A DNA stretch of 64,000 bases. Source: an uncultured Gammaproteobacteria bacterium (GTDB lineage Bacteria; Pseudomonadota; Gammaproteobacteria; HK1). The notes under the pieces were generated by a model. The model saw only the letters and a program-made list of their open reading frames with translations, was not told where the DNA came from and searched no databases. This document shows positions 33,926 to 41,798 of the stretch, in pieces (the first letter of the stretch is position 1; every line of letters begins with the position of its first letter). The position numbers were made by a program, and so were the translations under genes. The DNA is taken from contig OY282378.1 in assembly GCA_958295835.1 (NCBI GenBank), positions 885,001 through 949,000 on the forward strand. Direction: 5' to 3'.

Positions 33926-35107
33926 GTGACGTCCGAACCCCTCTCCGCGGCAACGCCGCGCCGGCGGCAGCTCGTCGTCGCCACCATCGCGCTCGCGGTG
34001 GCGAGCCTGAGCCACGGGCTCACGATGCCGCTGCTCTCTCTGGTGCTCAGCCATCAGGGCGTCGACGAGACCCTTATCGGGCTCAACACGGGGACCTACT
34101 TCATCGCGATCTTCGCCGTGGCCCCCTTCGTCTCGCGGCTGATGCGCACCCGCGGTCCCGCCCTGCTGATGCTCGTGTCGATACTCGCGATGGCGGCGTT
34201 GTTCATCCTGCTTCGCGCCTTCCCGAACGTATGGATCTGGTTCCCGCTGCGCTTCGGGCTCGGGGTGGCGGCCAGCTTCCTGTGGATTGCCGGCGAGGCG
34301 TGGGTGAACCATGCGGCGGACGAAGTGCGACGGGGCCGAATCATCGCGATCTTCGGTGTCGTGGTCTCCGCCGGCTTCGCCCTCGGCCCGGCGATCCTGT
34401 CGTTGACCGGCACCGAAGGATGGGCGCCGTTCCTGGCCACCACCGGCCTGCTGCTCGCCGCCGGGGCGGTGCTCGTCCCCGCGCTGGGCTCGGCCCCGAG
34501 GCTGAGAGGCAAGTCCTCCGGGCCGCTCGCGCGCTACGTCCTGATCGCGCCGGTGACGATGTTCGGGTACTTCGTGTTCGCCGCCGGCGACGCGGTGCTG
34601 CTGACCTTCCTCCCGATCTACGCGGTGGAGATCGGGCTCGCGGAGGCGGACGCGATCCGACTGCTCGCCGTGCTCGCGATCGGGAGCATGGCGTTGCAGT
34701 ATCCGATCGGATGGCTGGCGGACCACGCCAACGGTTTCGCGATCGTCGCCGGAGTCGCGCTCGTGCTGCTTGCCGGCTCGGCAGTGCTTCCCTGGGTCAT
34801 CCCTCACGCCGCGATGGGCAACCTGTTCATGTTCATCTACGGAGGCGCGCTCGGCGCGCTCTATACGATGTCCCTGGTACTGCTCGGCCGGCAGTTCCGG
34901 GGAGCCGATCTGAGCGCGGCATCCGCGATGCTCAGCGTCATGTTCTGCATCGGGGCGTTCATCTGGCCGCCACTGGGCGGCGCGGTCATGGATCAGCTCG
35001 GCGCGCGCGCGATGCCGGTCGTGCTCGTACTCGCCTTCGCCCTGTTCGTTCCGGTCGTCCTCGTGGCATGGCTTCGCAGCCGGAGGTCGAGAACGCGGGG
35101 CGGGTGA
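33926..35107 (+). CDS. MFS transporter (YcaD-like)
   Basis: The 393-residue protein has twelve predicted membrane segments. SHGLTMPLLSLVLSHQGVDETLIGLNTGTYFIAIFAVAPFVSRLMRTRG at the start and QYPIGWLADHANG in the second half match the YcaD/UMF branch of major facilitators. The start is GTG 33926. The substrate is unknown. It lies 45 bp after the TRAP permease on the same strand and converges on the molybdenum hydroxylase genes. Confidence 0.85.
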   Translation: MTSEPLSAATPRRRQLVVATIALAVASLSHGLTMPLLSLVLSHQGVDETLIGLNTGTYFIAIFAVAPFVSRLMRTRGPALLMLVSILAMAALFILLRAFPNVWIWFPLRFGLGVAASFLWIAGEAWVNHAADEVRRGRIIAIFGVVVSAGFALGPAILSLTGTEGWAPFLATTGLLLAAGAVLVPALGSAPRLRGKSSGPLARYVLIAPVTMFGYFVFAAGDAVLLTFLPIYAVEIGLAEADAIRLLAVLAIGSMALQYPIGWLADHANGFAIVAGVALVLLAGSAVLPWVIPHAAMGNLFMFIYGGALGALYTMSLVLLGRQFRGADLSAASAMLSVMFCIGAFIWPPLGGAVMDQLGARAMPVVLVLAFALFVPVVLVAWLRSRRSRTRGG

Positions 35108-35144
35108 CGAGGGCCGGCGCGGCCCCCGCCACCATTCGGATGCA

Positions 35145-37445
35145 CTACGCGGACTTGAGCTGGTCGCCGATCGGCAGGGTCCGGATCCGCTTGCCGGTGG
35201 CGTCGTGGATCGCGTTCACCAGCGCCGGTGCGTACGGCGGCACTCCGGGCTCTCCCACGCCGCACGGGCGCAGGTGCACGAAGTCCTCCACGATATGCAC
35301 CCGCACGTCGAGCGGCGCATTGTTCATGCGCGTGATCGGGTAGTCGTGGAAGTTGCTCTGCACCACCGCGCCCTTGCTGGTGGTGATCTTGCCGAACTGC
35401 GCGACGCTGTTGCCGTAGATGGCCGCGCCCTCGATCTGCTTGCGCACCCCTTCCGGGTTCACATAGCGGCCGCAGTCGATGGCGGTGTCCACCTGCGGGA
35501 TGCGGAACGTCCCGTCGTCGTGGACGACCACGTGTACCGCGGTGGCCACGTAGCTGTGGAAGGAGCGGTGCACCGCCAGGCCGAGGCCGTGTCCCCTGGG
35601 GAGCGTCTTGCCGTAGCCCGACTTCGCGGCAACCGTGCGGAGCACGTTCGAGAGGCGCTTGGGCATGATCGGCCAGTCCTCGACCGGGTCGCCGTAGTTC
35701 CAGTGCTCCAGGACGCCGTCCTCGGTGAGGTCCATGACCTCCGCGTCGCCGATCAGCTCCAGCAGGAACTCGACCGGGTCGCGGCCGGCGGCCGCCGCCA
35801 GCTCGTTCGCGAAGCAGTTCATCGCGAAGGCGTGCTGGATGTTGTTGACCGAGCGATACCAGCCCACCCGGATCATGGCGTCGGCTTCGCCGTTCTCGAT
35901 GCGCAGGTTCGGGATCTCGTTGTAGGGGGTGTCGATGAGGCCGAGCCCGTACTCGATGGCATGGCCGGTCTTCGCCGCCGGCGCCCACAGGGCGATGAGC
36001 GACGGCCAGGCGCCGGTGTGGTGCCATGCGGTGACCTTGCCGTTTGCATCCAGCCCCGCCTTGAGCCGGTGGGCGCTCGCGGCATGGTAGTAGCCGTTGC
36101 GGATCTCGTCCTCGCGGGTCCACTGCACCCGCACCGGAGCGCCGACCATCTTCGAGAGGATGGCCGCTTCGCAGGCGAAGTCGGGCTTGGACTTGCGGCC
36201 GAACCCGCCGCCGAGCAGCGTCACCTGGCATTCGACGTCGGTCTTCTCGATCCCGAGCGCCTTCGCGACGTACTGCCGGGTTTCGTTGGGCGACTGGGTG
36301 GAGGTGATGATCCTGACCGGCTTCACGTTGGCGTCGACGAGGGCCGCGGGCGGCTCCATCGGGGTATGGATGAAGTACGGAACGAAGTACTCCGCCTCCA
36401 GCACCTCGTCGGCCGCCGTGAACGCTTCATCGACGTTGCCGCGGTCGCGGATGACGTGGCCGCCGGCGCGGGCCGCGGCGCGGAGCCGGTCGTCGTAGGT
36501 GCTGGAGTCGTGGGCGGTGTTCGGACCGTCGTCCCACTCGATCCGGAGCTTCTTGCGGCCTTCGAGCACCGACCAGGTGTTGGTCCCGACCACCGCGACG
36601 CCGCCCATCGCGTGGAACTCCGCGGGGGCGTCGTCGGGAAGGGCCGGGATCTCCACCACCTGCTCCACGCCCTGGACCTCGAGCGCCTCGGTGGCGTCGA
36701 ACGACTTCACCTTGCCGCGATAGACCGGCGAACGCGCCACCACCGCGATCTTCATGCCGGGGATGGTGGCGTCGGCGCCGAAGTTGGCGCCCCCGGTGCT
36801 CATGTCGTAGTTGTCGACCCCCGGCATGTCACGGCCGATGTACTTCCACTGCGACGGGTCCTTGAGCTTCGGCGCGCCGTCGCCGTCCGGCACCTTGACG
36901 TCGGCGGCGGCGTCCACCACCTCGCCGAAGTCGAAGGATCGGCCGGTGGCGGTGTGGTAGAGCCGGTGATGCTTCGCGTAGACCTCGCTCGCATCGACGC
37001 CCCACTTCTTCGCCGCCGCCTGCTCCAGCACGTAGCGGCCCGCCGCCCCGAGCTCGCGCATGACGTCGAGGTGGTGGCGGGTGCTGCGGGAGCCGTCGGT
37101 GTTCTGGCCGTCCTTGCCGGCCGGGTCGTACTTCGTCTCGTCGCCCGGGGCCTGCCAGATCGCCACCCGATGCCAGTCCGCCTCCATCTCGTCGGCCAGG
37201 ATCATCGGGATTCCGGTGCGCACGCCCTGGCCCATCTCGGAACGGCTGCAGGTGATGGTCACCGCGCCGTCGTCCGCGATCGCGACGAACAGGTTGGGCT
37301 GGACCGACCTGCCGGTGGCCTGAGCCTGAGCCTGGACCGCCGCGATCATCGACCCTGGAACGACGTGGGCGCCGAGGACCAGAGCGCCGGTGGCGCCGGT
37401 GTGCTTCAGGAAGTCACGCCGGCTGATGTTCTGTACGCCTGCCAT
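35145..37445 (-). CDS. Molybdenum hydroxylase large subunit (IorB-like, xanthine dehydrogenase family)
   Basis: The 766-residue protein begins with a twin-arginine signal (NISRRDFLKHTGATGALVLGAHVVPG) and has the two-repeat aldehyde oxidase/xanthine dehydrogenase molybdopterin-binding structure found in isoquinoline 1-oxidoreductase beta subunits. Typical blocks are SRSEMGQGVRTGIPMILADEMEADW, GVAVVGTNTWSVLEGRK, LLGGGFGRKSKPDFACEA, GWYRSVNNIQHAFAMNCF and the C-terminal CGVGEPGVPPYAPALVNAI with the probable catalytic Glu. It works with the iron-sulfur subunit encoded just upstream. The enzyme should be periplasmic; its substrate, an N-heterocycle or aldehyde, cannot be told. Confidence 0.9.
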   Translation of the reverse strand: MAGVQNISRRDFLKHTGATGALVLGAHVVPGSMIAAVQAQAQATGRSVQPNLFVAIADDGAVTITCSRSEMGQGVRTGIPMILADEMEADWHRVAIWQAPGDETKYDPAGKDGQNTDGSRSTRHHLDVMRELGAAGRYVLEQAAAKKWGVDASEVYAKHHRLYHTATGRSFDFGEVVDAAADVKVPDGDGAPKLKDPSQWKYIGRDMPGVDNYDMSTGGANFGADATIPGMKIAVVARSPVYRGKVKSFDATEALEVQGVEQVVEIPALPDDAPAEFHAMGGVAVVGTNTWSVLEGRKKLRIEWDDGPNTAHDSSTYDDRLRAAARAGGHVIRDRGNVDEAFTAADEVLEAEYFVPYFIHTPMEPPAALVDANVKPVRIITSTQSPNETRQYVAKALGIEKTDVECQVTLLGGGFGRKSKPDFACEAAILSKMVGAPVRVQWTREDEIRNGYYHAASAHRLKAGLDANGKVTAWHHTGAWPSLIALWAPAAKTGHAIEYGLGLIDTPYNEIPNLRIENGEADAMIRVGWYRSVNNIQHAFAMNCFANELAAAAGRDPVEFLLELIGDAEVMDLTEDGVLEHWNYGDPVEDWPIMPKRLSNVLRTVAAKSGYGKTLPRGHGLGLAVHRSFHSYVATAVHVVVHDDGTFRIPQVDTAIDCGRYVNPEGVRKQIEGAAIYGNSVAQFGKITTSKGAVVQSNFHDYPITRMNNAPLDVRVHIVEDFVHLRPCGVGEPGVPPYAPALVNAIHDATGKRIRTLPIGDQLKSA

Positions 37446-37446
37446 G

Positions 37447-37899
37447 TCACACCTCCTGCGCGGCCGTGCGGACCGCGGCGAAGATTCGTTGGTAGGTGCC
37501 GCAACGGCAGATGTTCCCGGCCATCCCGGTGACGATCTCGTCGTCGCTCGGGTCGGGGTTCCGGTCGAGCAGAGCCGCGGCCGACATGATCTGCCCGGAC
37601 TGGCAGTAGCCGCACTGGGGCACGTTGTGCGCGCGCCACGCCCGCTGCACGGGGTGGTTGCCGTTCGGGTCGAGCCCCTCGATGGTGGTCACCTCCTTCC
37701 CGTCGGCAACCGACACCGGGGTCACGCAGCTCCGCACCGCGTCTCCGCCGACGTGCATCGTGCAGGCGCCGCAAAGCGCCATGCCGCAGCCGAACTTGGA
37801 GCCGGTGAGCCCGAGCTCGTCGCGGACGTACCAGAGCAGTGGCATGTTCGGGTCGCCGTGAAACTGGCGACTGATGCCGTTGATCTTCATCGCAATCAT
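37447..37899 (-). CDS. Molybdenum hydroxylase iron-sulfur subunit (IorA-like)
   Basis: The 150-residue protein has a plant-type [2Fe-2S] site ([14 protein letters not shown] with the earlier Cys) and the C-terminal helical [2Fe-2S] site ([10 protein letters not shown] and [11 protein letters not shown]), the standard small subunit of xanthine dehydrogenase-type enzymes. It has no export signal and would be carried out with the TAT-bearing large subunit. The ATG at 37899 has AGGAGG at 6 nt. It ends one base before the start of the large-subunit gene, so the two form an operon. Confidence 0.93.
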   Translation of the reverse strand: MIAMKINGISRQFHGDPNMPLLWYVRDELGLTGSKFGCGMALCGACTMHVGGDAVRSCVTPVSVADGKEVTTIEGLDPNGNHPVQRAWRAHNVPQCGYCQSGQIMSAAALLDRNPDPSDDEIVTGMAGNICRCGTYQRIFAAVRTAAQEV

Positions 37900-38132
37900 C
37901 GAATTCCTCCTGATGTTTGGTGTACTGCGGTCGGATCCTGCCGTGGACAGCCGACCGTGCCCCGAGGCGCCACCGGACGGCGGCGCCCATTGCGGCCGCA
38001 CGCATCACGGCCCCGAATTCACAAGCTGGCCCCGGACCCGGGGTTTGAACGCAGGCCCCGGGTTGGGCAGACTTCTCGAGCCCCGGCCGCTTGCTGCCCG
38101 TGCGGCATTCTATCGCAACCGGAATCCACACC

Positions 38133-38270
38133 GTGACGGCGCCGCATTACGACATCGCCATTCTCGGCGCCGGCCTGCGCCGAGCGCCTGCGTCGTTCGG
38201 CGACGCGATCGGCCCGCTGATGACAGAGCTGAATGAGAAGCTGATGGCGTCGGACGGTTCTGCGAATTGA
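38133..38270 (+). pseudogene. Flavoprotein N-terminal remnant
   Basis: From a GTG the frame reads TAPHYDIAILGAGLRRA, the dinucleotide-binding start of FAD-dependent oxidoreductases (YDIAILGAGLAG), then continues 30 codons unrelated to that fold and stops. It is probably the leftover of a gene displaced by the polysaccharide locus that begins immediately afterwards. The rest of the 37,900-38,338 interval shows no gene. Confidence 0.4.
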
Positions 38271-38295
38271 ATATGCCTCCTCGTCGCCGTATATT
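38267..38295 (+). promoter_or_regulatory. Sigma-70 promoter of the polysaccharide export operon
   Basis: TTGAAT (38267-38272), a 17-bp spacer and TATATT (38290-38295) lie 43 bp before the wzm start codon. The boxes each differ from consensus at one or two positions. Confidence 0.6.
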
Positions 38296-38338
38296 TCCCG
38301 GCTCCACTCGCGGACGATGTCAGGGAAGCTGAAGCCAG

Positions 38339-39220
38339 ATGCCGGCAATCAATACGGATGCCCGTTCGGTCGTATCCAGCGACAGTGTGGCGGAGACCAC
38401 CGGAAACATCGTCCTCGCATCCGCCCCCATCCCATCGCAAACCACGCTGGCCCTTCAGGACATCATCGGGGGGGCTCGCGCCTTCCGTTTATGGGGCATG
38501 CTCGGCTGGCAGGACATCCGCCTGCGCTATCGCCGCTCCACGCTCGGTCCGTTCTGGCTCACCATCAGCATGGGGGCGCTGGTGGGGGGGCTGGGCCTGC
38601 TGTATGCCGGTCTGTTCAAGATGGACGTCGCGGACTACTTGCCGTTCGTCGCCGCCGGCTTGATCCTCTGGGGGTTGCTCTCCTGCGTGATCAACGAAGG
38701 CTGCACCGTGTTCATCGACGCCGAGGACGTCATCAAGCAGGCGAACCTGCCCCTGTCGGTCCATGTGTACCGCGTGGCATGGCGCAACCTCATCATCTTC
38801 GCTCACAACATCGTCGTGTATATCGTCGCGGCCGTCCTTTTCTCGATCCAACCGGGCTGGCCCGGGCTTCTGTTCCTTCCGGGCTTTGTGCTTCTCTGTC
38901 TGAACGGCGTGTGGATAGGGTTGCTGCTCGGCCTGGTGTCGACCCGCTTCCGGGACGTTCCCCAGATTGTGGCCAGTATCATGCAGATCGCCTTCTTCCT
39001 GACACCGATCATCTGGAAGCCCGAACTGATGCCCGACCGCGCATACCTGTTGAACCTCAATCCGTTCTTTCATCTCCTGGAACTGGTGCGGGCGCCGGCG
39101 CTCGGGCAGACGCCGGCGCTCGTCTCGTGGCTCGCGGTCCTGGGCATCACCCTCGGCGGCTGGCTCGTGACGGTCCTCATGTATCGCCTCTACCGCTGGC
39201 GGATCGCTTACTGGATATGA
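38339..39220 (+). CDS. wzm: ABC transporter permease for polysaccharide export (Wzm-like)
   Basis: The 293-residue protein has six membrane segments of the ABC-2 type with RLWGMLGWQDIRLRYRRSTLGPFW as the conserved N-terminal amphipathic block and MQIAFFLTPIIWKPELMP towards the end. It forms the channel of the ABC-dependent O-antigen or capsule exporter. Its stop overlaps the ATG of the ATPase gene (ATATGA), showing coupling. A sigma-70 promoter lies just upstream, so this is the first gene of the surface-polysaccharide operon. Confidence 0.92.
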   Translation: MPAINTDARSVVSSDSVAETTGNIVLASAPIPSQTTLALQDIIGGARAFRLWGMLGWQDIRLRYRRSTLGPFWLTISMGALVGGLGLLYAGLFKMDVADYLPFVAAGLILWGLLSCVINEGCTVFIDAEDVIKQANLPLSVHVYRVAWRNLIIFAHNIVVYIVAAVLFSIQPGWPGLLFLPGFVLLCLNGVWIGLLLGLVSTRFRDVPQIVASIMQIAFFLTPIIWKPELMPDRAYLLNLNPFFHLLELVRAPALGQTPALVSWLAVLGITLGGWLVTVLMYRLYRWRIAYWI

Positions 39221-39975
39221 ACGTCGAAACCGGCTTTCAGCTCACCGGCGTGACGATCGATTTCCCGGTGTACAGCGCGGATTCCCGCTCCCTGAAGAAC
39301 GACCTGCTGCGCAAGGGCACGGGCGGGCGCATTGCGCGCAGCGCCGAAAACCGTGTGTCGGTGCGGGCGCTGGAGGACGTGAATCTTACGCTCGGGCGTG
39401 GCGACCGGGTCGGCCTGATCGGCACCAACGGCTCAGGCAAGACGACGCTGCTGCGGGTGCTCGCGGGCGTCTACCAGCCGACGTTGGGGCGGGTGCGGCG
39501 CCAGGGGCGGGTGTCCCCGCTGTTCGATTGGTCTCTGGGCATCGATCCCGGTGCCACGGGATACGAGAACATCATGATGCGCGGGATATTCCTCGGGTTC
39601 ACTCCGGCGGAGGTTCGCGAGCGCACCGGTGAAATCGCGGCATTCACCGAGCTGGGCGACTACCTGGCGATGCCGATGCATACTTACTCGACCGGCATGA
39701 AGCTGCGACTCGCCCTCTCGGTGTGTACCTGCATCGAGCCCGAGATCCTGTTGATGGACGAATGGATCGGGCTCGGCGATGCGGCCTTCGTCGAGAAGGC
39801 CGGACGCCGGCTCGAAGAGTTCGTGAACCGCGCGGGCATTCTGGTGCTCGCTTCGCACAACTCCGCGTTGCTCGCGCGCAACTGCACCACGGGAGTACTT
39901 CTCGATGCCGGGCGGGTCAGAGCGTTCGGACCGATAGGCGAGGTACTGCGGGAGTACGGGGAGGTGGGCAGGTGA
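39217..39975 (+). CDS. wzt: ABC transporter ATPase for polysaccharide export (Wzt-like)
   Basis: The 252-residue protein has Walker A (GTNGSGKTTLL), the signature YSTGMKLRLALSV (a variant of LSGGQ) and Walker B (EILLMDEWIGLGD), followed by the H-loop LASHN. These are features of the TagH/Wzt subfamily. It lacks the C-terminal carbohydrate-binding extension of O9a-type Wzt, so it resembles the short export ATPases. It overlaps wzm by 4 bp and forms the exporter with it. Confidence 0.93.
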   Translation: MNVETGFQLTGVTIDFPVYSADSRSLKNDLLRKGTGGRIARSAENRVSVRALEDVNLTLGRGDRVGLIGTNGSGKTTLLRVLAGVYQPTLGRVRRQGRVSPLFDWSLGIDPGATGYENIMMRGIFLGFTPAEVRERTGEIAAFTELGDYLAMPMHTYSTGMKLRLALSVCTCIEPEILLMDEWIGLGDAAFVEKAGRRLEEFVNRAGILVLASHNSALLARNCTTGVLLDAGRVRAFGPIGEVLREYGEVGR

Positions 39976-40018
39976 AAAATGAAGTCGGAAGGTTGCCCCG
40001 GCGACCGAGGAGGATTAC

Positions 40019-40741
40019 ATGGCTGACTTGATTGCCGACATCGGTATGCACGATGGCCAGGATACGGATTTCTACTTGAAGAAGGGCTACCGTGTCGTGG
40101 CCGTCGAGGCCAACCCTGAGTTCGTGCAAGCCAACCGGCAGCGTTTCGCCGACGAGATCGAGTCAGGCCGGCTCACTATCATCCACGGCGCCATCGGTGC
40201 CAACAAAGGGCTGGTGAAACTGTTCGTGAACGACCGGAAGACCGATTGGTCCTCTATCCACGAACATATCGCCGGTCGAGACGGCAAAGAACTGCGCTGT
40301 TTGGAGGTGCCGGGAATACTGGCATCGGATTTTTTCGATCATCATGGCGAAGATCTCTTTTATGTCAAGATCGACATAGAAGGTGAGGACGTCAATGTCC
40401 TTCTTGGTCTGATGGACAGTACTGTCAGACCGAAATATCTGAGCATCGAGGCGACTGCCGTTTGGCACTTGGGCATCATGCGGGCGATGGGCTATGACCG
40501 TTTCAAACTGGTGAATCAATCCTACTGGTTCGATTGGACGACCCCTCGCCCTGCCATTCATGGCGAATCGATCGACTACCAGTTTCATATAGGTTCCAGT
40601 GGTCCGTTCGGCGAAGAAGCCCCAGATGAATGGCGCGATGTAGATGTAGTCGCCGACGCCTTCGTTTCGATACGGCGTCTCGACTCATTGATTCCTCGAC
40701 AAACAAGGCATAGCTGGTGGGATTTCCATGCATCAAGGTAA
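40019..40741 (+). CDS. FkbM-family methyltransferase
   Basis: The 240-residue protein starts behind a perfect AGGAGG. The SAM-binding motif is in DIGMHDGQDTDFYLKKGYRVVAVEANP, and the FkbM block YVKIDIEGEDVNVLLGL follows at about residue 117. The family methylates sugar hydroxyls, and in this locus the enzyme probably decorates the exported polysaccharide. G+C content is visibly lower than in the metabolic genes, as is common for surface-polysaccharide genes. Its end overlaps the next gene by 14 bp. Confidence 0.88.
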   Translation: MADLIADIGMHDGQDTDFYLKKGYRVVAVEANPEFVQANRQRFADEIESGRLTIIHGAIGANKGLVKLFVNDRKTDWSSIHEHIAGRDGKELRCLEVPGILASDFFDHHGEDLFYVKIDIEGEDVNVLLGLMDSTVRPKYLSIEATAVWHLGIMRAMGYDRFKLVNQSYWFDWTTPRPAIHGESIDYQFHIGSSGPFGEEAPDEWRDVDVVADAFVSIRRLDSLIPRQTRHSWWDFHASR

Positions 40742-41765
40742 TGTTGTTCGATTCCGGACTGGTCAGGGATTCGAACCGATTTGGAACCGAGGTGAAGCTG
40801 CAAGGATACGTGGACGCGGCTCATTGAGCAGTAAGGCCGGAACCCGGCCCAAGGTCGCGGTGCTCATGACGGTGTTCGAAGATGCACGCTTCCTGCCGGA
40901 GCAGCTCTCGTCCATCCGGGCCCAGAGCCACGAGAACTTCGAGATATGGGTATCGAGAGACTGCGAAGACGAAGACGTGGGCGCCGTGCTTGAAGAGCAT
41001 GTTCCCACGTTCGGAGCGAATCGCTTTTTCGTCATCGAAGGGCCGAAGCAGGGATGCGCGGCGAATTTTCTCTCCCTGGCTTTCGATCCGGATATCCAGG
41101 CTGATTATTTTGCCTATTCGGATCAGGACGACATCTGGGAGCGGGATAAGCTCTCTCGCGCCATCGCAGCGTTGGAAGGTATTCCCGATACCGTCCCGGC
41201 TCTCTACGGATCGAGATCGCGCCTGATCGACGAGAATGGACGTAGTCTGGGTTTATCCCCTCTTCATGGCAAGCCACCGAGCTTTTGCAATGCTCTCGTA
41301 CAGAACATCGCGAGTGGGCACACCATGGTCATGAATCAGGCGGCCCGCGAGCTCCTGCGCGTATCGGGAGTGACGGACGTACCCCTCCACGATTGGTGGA
41401 CATACCTTCTCGTCACCGGCGCCGGCGGAAAGGTGTTCTACGATCCGCATCCTTCTGCACGGTATCGCCAGCATGATCGCAACCTGATAGGTCTGCCGGC
41501 CCCTTCTTGCGACCACGTCCAACGCCTCGCAAGGATTGCCAGAGGCGACATTCGAGACTTCAACGCCGCGAACTGCCGGGCGTTGCATGGAGCCAGACAC
41601 CTTCTTGCGCCGGAGAACCGGCGCATCTTCGACACCTACCTCCAAGCGGTGACCGAGGGCCGTTTTGCGTCCAGACTGCGGGGAATCCTCAAGTCCGGCG
41701 TGTACCGCCAGACGCGTATGGGAACTCTCGGATTGTTTGCCGCATCCTTGTTGAACAAGCTCTAG
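40728..41765 (+). CDS. Glycosyltransferase family 2
   Basis: The 345-residue protein has a GT-A fold: VAVLMTVFEDARFLPEQLSSIRAQSHENFEIWVSRD near residue 43 and the DXD-type YSDQDDIWERDKL (about residue 130), with HDWWTYLLVTGAGG and SARYRQHDRNLIG as acceptor-domain blocks. This resembles rhamnosyltransferases of O-antigen pathways. The first 40 residues look unconserved, so the true start may lie downstream of 40728, for instance near 40824. Confidence 0.88.
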   Translation: MHQGNVVRFRTGQGFEPIWNRGEAARIRGRGSLSSKAGTRPKVAVLMTVFEDARFLPEQLSSIRAQSHENFEIWVSRDCEDEDVGAVLEEHVPTFGANRFFVIEGPKQGCAANFLSLAFDPDIQADYFAYSDQDDIWERDKLSRAIAALEGIPDTVPALYGSRSRLIDENGRSLGLSPLHGKPPSFCNALVQNIASGHTMVMNQAARELLRVSGVTDVPLHDWWTYLLVTGAGGKVFYDPHPSARYRQHDRNLIGLPAPSCDHVQRLARIARGDIRDFNAANCRALHGARHLLAPENRRIFDTYLQAVTEGRFASRLRGILKSGVYRQTRMGTLGLFAASLLNKL

Positions 41766-41798
41766 AATGCCCGCGGGCCGAATTCCGGAGCCTGAAAG

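Noticed and set aside
31712..34807. A 1031-codon minus-strand frame opposite the TRAP permease and MFS genes
   Set aside because: It is rich in Arg/Gly/His/Glu without any fold pattern; both plus-strand genes are clear membrane proteins.
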